From positions 11,952-75,951 of the forward strand of contig CAJMLF010000006.1 in the NCBI GenBank assembly GCA_905214235.1: a DNA stretch of 64,000 nt, in the 5' to 3' direction. The translations under genes and the position numbers were made by a program. The stretch comes from an uncultured bacterium. Lineage in GTDB: Bacteria; Bacillota; Bacilli; Lactobacillales; Lactobacillaceae. Under the pieces are notes generated by a model. That model was not told the origin of the DNA. It searched no databases and saw only the letters and a list, made by a program, of their open reading frames with translations. This document shows positions 61,044-64,000 of the stretch, piece by piece (the first letter of the stretch is position 1; each line of letters begins with the position of its first letter).

Positions 61044-62339
61044 CTATTTTTCTGGAGTACCCTTATCGCTTGCTTGCTGAGCCCGCTTCTTCTTTAACGC
61101 TTCACGAATGGTTGGTAGCTGAGCATCCAGCTTGTTATAACCAAGCAGGCAGAAGCCAAGCATGAAGAAGAGCACAGCGGGAACCACTGAGAAGAGCAGC
61201 CGAATCATCAGGATTGACATTGTTCCTTCCATCCGGGCTAATCCCCGGTATTCGTTAAAGTCAGCACAATCCAGAATCAAGAGAACCAGGAGCATTGAGA
61301 ATGGTACCGCCCCGGCTCCAAAAAGAATTTGGCCAACCATCAACAGTGGAACGTTGCCACCCGCAAAGTAGTTAATCAGGTAACCGAGTGAAGCGATGAA
61401 GAACCCGGCTGACATCAGCTTGGCAGTCGAAAACTTCTTGATCCAGCGGGGGAACAGGAAGGCCAATGGCAGGACGATGATGTTTGCCGCGGATACAATT
61501 CCCATAGCACCAACGTTGTGGGCAATGTACTTGTAGTAATAAACCTGGACCCCCATGCTGGTAATAAAGTTGAAGAAGAAACCAGCAAAGCAGATAATCC
61601 AGATGTAACGGTTATTCTTCAAAACCGTCAAAATATCCTTCCAGCTAACCCGGTTAGCCTTCTTGGCATCCTGGGCAGAAGAATCAATTTGGTATTTTTC
61701 AGGAATGAAGAACATCCGGAACAGGCCCAAGATGGCCATTGGAATGGCCCAGATTAATGCTAAATGACTCCAGCCAGCAGCACTATTTTCGTAAACCTTG
61801 AGCATCATTGGGAAGAGAATATTGAACAGGATTGAAACTAGCATAACAATGATTCCACCGATTGAAGTAATCTTGTTAATCTGTGGTTTCTTGAATGCCC
61901 GTGGGAAGTACACCGTATTTGAAGCCACCAGGATTGGGTAGAAGATTGAATTAACCAAGGTGTACATCACGAATACCCAGATTACCTTGGCGGTCATACT
62001 AAACCAACTCGGCGTCGAGAAGAGCAGGAAATTTGCTAACCATAGGCCAATAACGAATAATTCGAATGGTCGTGCTTTCCCCCACCGGGTGACGGGGGCG
62101 TTATCAACTATCCAACCCGCAATAGCGTTAGAAAAGGCATCAACAACCTTTGACACAACCATTACAACACTAACAATTGCGGCAGACATCTGTAGGGTGT
62201 CAGTACAGTACAACATTAAGAAACCGGCAAATAGAATAACAATTGACCGTGAAACTTCACGACTTTGCCAGCACCATAGATCCTTTTGACTAACATAGTC
62301 CGGTTTTTGCTTCCGGGCTGCTGCTTTTTTGCCAAACAT
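61044..62339 (-). CDS. GPH family sugar:cation symporter
   Basis: About 431 residues from the ATG at 62339; longer starts up to 62384 cannot be excluded because no strong ribosome site marks one. It has about 12 membrane segments and the GPH features (DAFSNAIAGWIVDNAPVTRWGKARPF in the second loop, NEYRGLARMEGTM near the eleventh helix). Relatives import glycosides, pentosides or melibiose with Na or H ions. It has no EIIA-like tail. It precedes the broken GH3 gene in the same direction, and an AraC gene lies further upstream, so it probably imported that enzyme's glucoside. Confidence 0.88.
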   Translation of the reverse strand: MFGKKAAARKQKPDYVSQKDLWCWQSREVSRSIVILFAGFLMLYCTDTLQMSAAIVSVVMVVSKVVDAFSNAIAGWIVDNAPVTRWGKARPFELFVIGLWLANFLLFSTPSWFSMTAKVIWVFVMYTLVNSIFYPILVASNTVYFPRAFKKPQINKITSIGGIIVMLVSILFNILFPMMLKVYENSAAGWSHLALIWAIPMAILGLFRMFFIPEKYQIDSSAQDAKKANRVSWKDILTVLKNNRYIWIICFAGFFFNFITSMGVQVYYYKYIAHNVGAMGIVSAANIIVLPLAFLFPRWIKKFSTAKLMSAGFFIASLGYLINYFAGGNVPLLMVGQILFGAGAVPFSMLLVLLILDCADFNEYRGLARMEGTMSILMIRLLFSVVPAVLFFMLGFCLLGYNKLDAQLPTIREALKKKRAQQASDKGTPEK

Positions 62340-62569
62340 ACTATTCACGCTTTCTTTTTTATCCTTGTAAGTAACGATTACCAACCCCCACCAACTATTC
62401 TTGGCGCCTTAACTGCCGATGAGGGAGCCATTTAGGTTTGCCCTAATTACACCCCATATCATAAAGAAAGCGGATACATTGGTAGGGCAAGAATTAGCTA
62501 AATAGGATTTATTTTAACTGATTGCGATAATTTCGTGAAAAAATTACTAAATTTGATAATAAAAGAAGG

Positions 62570-62613
62570 GGGGCGCTAGTGCCCGGAAAATCCGAACACT
62601 AGCGCCCCTTTTT
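62570..62613. terminator. Bidirectional terminator downstream of the AraC gene
   Basis: GGGGCGCTAGTG (62570-62581) pairs perfectly with CACTAGCGCCCC (62597-62608), followed by TTTTT. Leftward it ends the AraC transcript. Confidence 0.9.
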
Positions 62614-62621
62614 GCATTCTC

Positions 62622-63842
62622 CTACTCCTTCATATCAACATTCTGCTTTTGCTTCCGGTATTCCCAGGGACCCATCCCCACAACCTTATGGAAGACCTTT
62701 GTAAAGTAGTTCCGGGTGCCGAAGTGGAGTTCCTCGGAAATATACTGGACGCTCCGGTTGGTGGTGGTTAAGAGGATCTGGGCCTCCCGAATTCGGACTT
62801 GATTTATGTACTGCTTTAAGCGAATTCCCGTCTCGGCGTAGAATTTTTTTGTAAAGTAGTATTTTGTATAGCCCATCCGCTGGGCAATCTGTTCAACGTT
62901 TAGGTCATCTTTAGCATGGAGTTGGATGTAGTCACAGCATCTTAAAACCGTACTGGAGACCCCACTTTGTTGCCGATATTCATGGACCCGGGTTACGTAC
63001 TCGCTCAGCATCTCACGAGCTAATGTTTCCAAAGAGCTCGTCGTTGCAGCATCTTCAATTGCCTGTAAAAAGTTATTCTGGATCTTTTGGGCCGTCTCGG
63101 CAGGCATCCCACCATCCATCGCCGCCCGAGCGCCTAATGCACAAAAAATCATCAGGGTGTCCTTACCATCACGGAGGGGGGTGCCCGAGCTGAGGAGGAG
63201 GTCGCCATTGGAGTTAAATGAACTCTGGTCAAGAATTTCGCGGTAGTTTAAGTTCCCATCACGAATTGCGTCAAGGATCTGCCGCTCGCTCCGCATGTCG
63301 GCCTCTGCATTCTTCCTTTTTATTTTAGTGGCGGTCTTACTGTCAACCTGAATACTAGCAAAGTTCTGTGGGGTAGTCGCAGTCTGGTAAATTAAGTAAT
63401 GGAGCATAATGGCGTACTGGTTGAGCATCTGGGGAAGAATCGTTGGAATTTTCTTTACCAATATATTCGCCATGTTGATCTCATCATGCGAGTGGTGCAT
63501 CAATAACAACTGGGTATCCATTTTACCGATTGAAACCGGGTGGATAAAGACTGGCCCGAATAACGCCAAGTATTTACGCTGGTCATCATATGACACCCAT
63601 TCAGCTAGCCAGTTGAAATCAAGGCGGTCGCTGAATAAGATTGGCTGGTTAACTTGTGCCTGGTCTTGCAGTTTCGTGTACAGGTTTTCGTGCAAGAAGA
63701 AGTTGAATAACTGCCCCTCAAACTCACCGCTACTAATGATATGTTCGCGGTGGTCATCTAAAAGGGCAACGTTCATACCGGTCGCTACGTGCACCTGGTT
63801 AGCAAACAATTTTAACGCCGCAATCTTTTTCGCAGCCTCCAT
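62622..63842 (-). CDS. AraC family regulator with N-terminal sensor (PocR-like)
   Basis: The 406-residue protein ends with two AraC helix-turn-helices (DLNVEQIAQRMGYTKYYFTKKFYAETG and RSVQYISEELHFGTRNYFTKVFHKVVG). The first 150 residues (FANQVHVATGMNVALLDDHREHIISSG, YLALFGPVFIHPVS) look like a PocR/PAS-like small-molecule sensor, similar in layout to the protein at 28575. GAAGGAG precedes the ATG. It probably controls the GPH/GH3 genes downstream, although a strong terminator separates them. Confidence 0.9.
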   Translation of the reverse strand: MEAAKKIAALKLFANQVHVATGMNVALLDDHREHIISSGEFEGQLFNFFLHENLYTKLQDQAQVNQPILFSDRLDFNWLAEWVSYDDQRKYLALFGPVFIHPVSIGKMDTQLLLMHHSHDEINMANILVKKIPTILPQMLNQYAIMLHYLIYQTATTPQNFASIQVDSKTATKIKRKNAEADMRSERQILDAIRDGNLNYREILDQSSFNSNGDLLLSSGTPLRDGKDTLMIFCALGARAAMDGGMPAETAQKIQNNFLQAIEDAATTSSLETLAREMLSEYVTRVHEYRQQSGVSSTVLRCCDYIQLHAKDDLNVEQIAQRMGYTKYYFTKKFYAETGIRLKQYINQVRIREAQILLTTTNRSVQYISEELHFGTRNYFTKVFHKVVGMGPWEYRKQKQNVDMKE

Positions 63843-63879
63843 TACAATCGCTCCTTCGTTTTTTATTATGGTAGATTGT

Positions 63880-64000
63880 AAAATTTAAGTTGAACATTTA
63901 AGTGGACAGAAAAACCCATCAAGGTCTTTAATGGTGTTACCGCACAATCCATTAGAAAGAAGGACCTTGATGAGCACCACTATTTTATCATTCCAGAACC
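63880..64000 (+). mobile_element. Left part of an IS30-family element (cut by window end)
   Basis: The sequence from about 63880 carries an end-like stretch (TTGAACATTTAAGTGGAC) and then the start of a transposase gene typical of Lactobacillus IS30 elements. The exact terminal repeat cannot be fixed without the other end. An inverted repeat CATCAAGGTC (63917-63926) / GACCTTGATG (63963-63972) covers the transposase start. Confidence 0.6.
63970..64000 (+). CDS. IS30-family transposase, first codons (partial)
   Basis: ATG at 63970 with AGAAGGA upstream opens MSTTILSFQN and runs off the window. This N-terminus is familiar from IS30-type transposases of Limosilactobacillus. Only ten codons are visible, so the call rests on memory of the family and on the IS-like flank. 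Confidence 0.55.
   Translation, partial: MSTTILSFQN

Overview
The window looks like chromosome of a heterofermentative lactobacillus, most likely a mid-GC Limosilactobacillus (fermentum/oris/antri/pontis-type). I infer this from gene content and style: KxYKxGKxW-type signal peptides, RDV-motif surface repeats like those in front of Limosilactobacillus glucansucrases, T-box leaders on thrS and a metE-like gene, PepC, MntH, GH36 and GH2 glycosidases, cre-like sites, and IS30 and IS200/IS605 elements. No search could be run, so the species is open.

Layout. 1-4.5 kb: a small HTH-like protein, a LacI regulator, a secreted glucosaminidase with four LysM repeats, an ArsR regulator and a small hypothetical. 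4.5-8.9 kb: a leftward unit of TetR regulator, FtsX permease, ABC ATPase and a fused ATPase-permease; twin operators overlap the tetR promoter. 9-12 kb: zinc alcohol dehydrogenase with a 16-bp perfect palindrome over its promoter, then mntH. 12.2-15 kb: a membrane-anchored low-complexity protein and a T-box-controlled thrS whose editing residues and TGS domain are missing. 15-21 kb: UMF1-type MFS, ectonucleotidase-like phosphodiesterase, APC permease, a methionine T-box with a MetE-like enzyme, and a cytochrome b5-like protein. 21-25 kb: LysR/GNAT divergent from acetyltransferase and two alpha/beta hydrolases. 25-31 kb: a probable GH120 beta-xylosidase with an MFS transporter and a divergent AraC regulator, then a CyuA-like desulfidase. 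31-36 kb: nitroreductase, AraC regulator convergent with a GH36 alpha-galactosidase, an orphan RelB/DinJ antitoxin and hpt.

36.8-39.5 kb: an aminotransferase gene split by an intact IS1341-type TnpB element; a truncated second copy lies at 31.2-31.7 kb. The aminotransferase has a promoter and an unidentified structured leader RNA. 39.5-45 kb: RDV-repeat surface protein, tRNA-Glu and tRNA-Gln, a small hypothetical, a feruloyl-esterase-like hydrolase with an ArsR-like regulator, and asd. 45-52 kb: SDR divergent from a D-hydroxyacid dehydrogenase/HxlR pair, stress proteins, PepC, acetyltransferase, a nonsense-mutated nitroreductase and a second SDR. 52-64 kb: a glycoside-use region (GH2, GH3 + galactitol-type EIIC, a GH3 broken by an internal deletion, GPH symporter, AraC) ending in the start of an IS30-family element.

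Most units are small operons with hairpin terminators. The main theme is uptake and hydrolysis of plant oligosaccharides (alpha-galactosides, xylosides, beta-glucosides/galactosides, feruloyl esters), with several genes decaying. Two sites one base away from the ParB parS consensus (32.4 and 47.4 kb) hint that the window may be fairly near the replication origin. I saw no CRISPR array, phage module or complete toxin-antitoxin pair. The least explained items are the leader RNA at 39.4-39.5 kb, the editing-dead ThrS and the stand-alone RDV-repeat protein.
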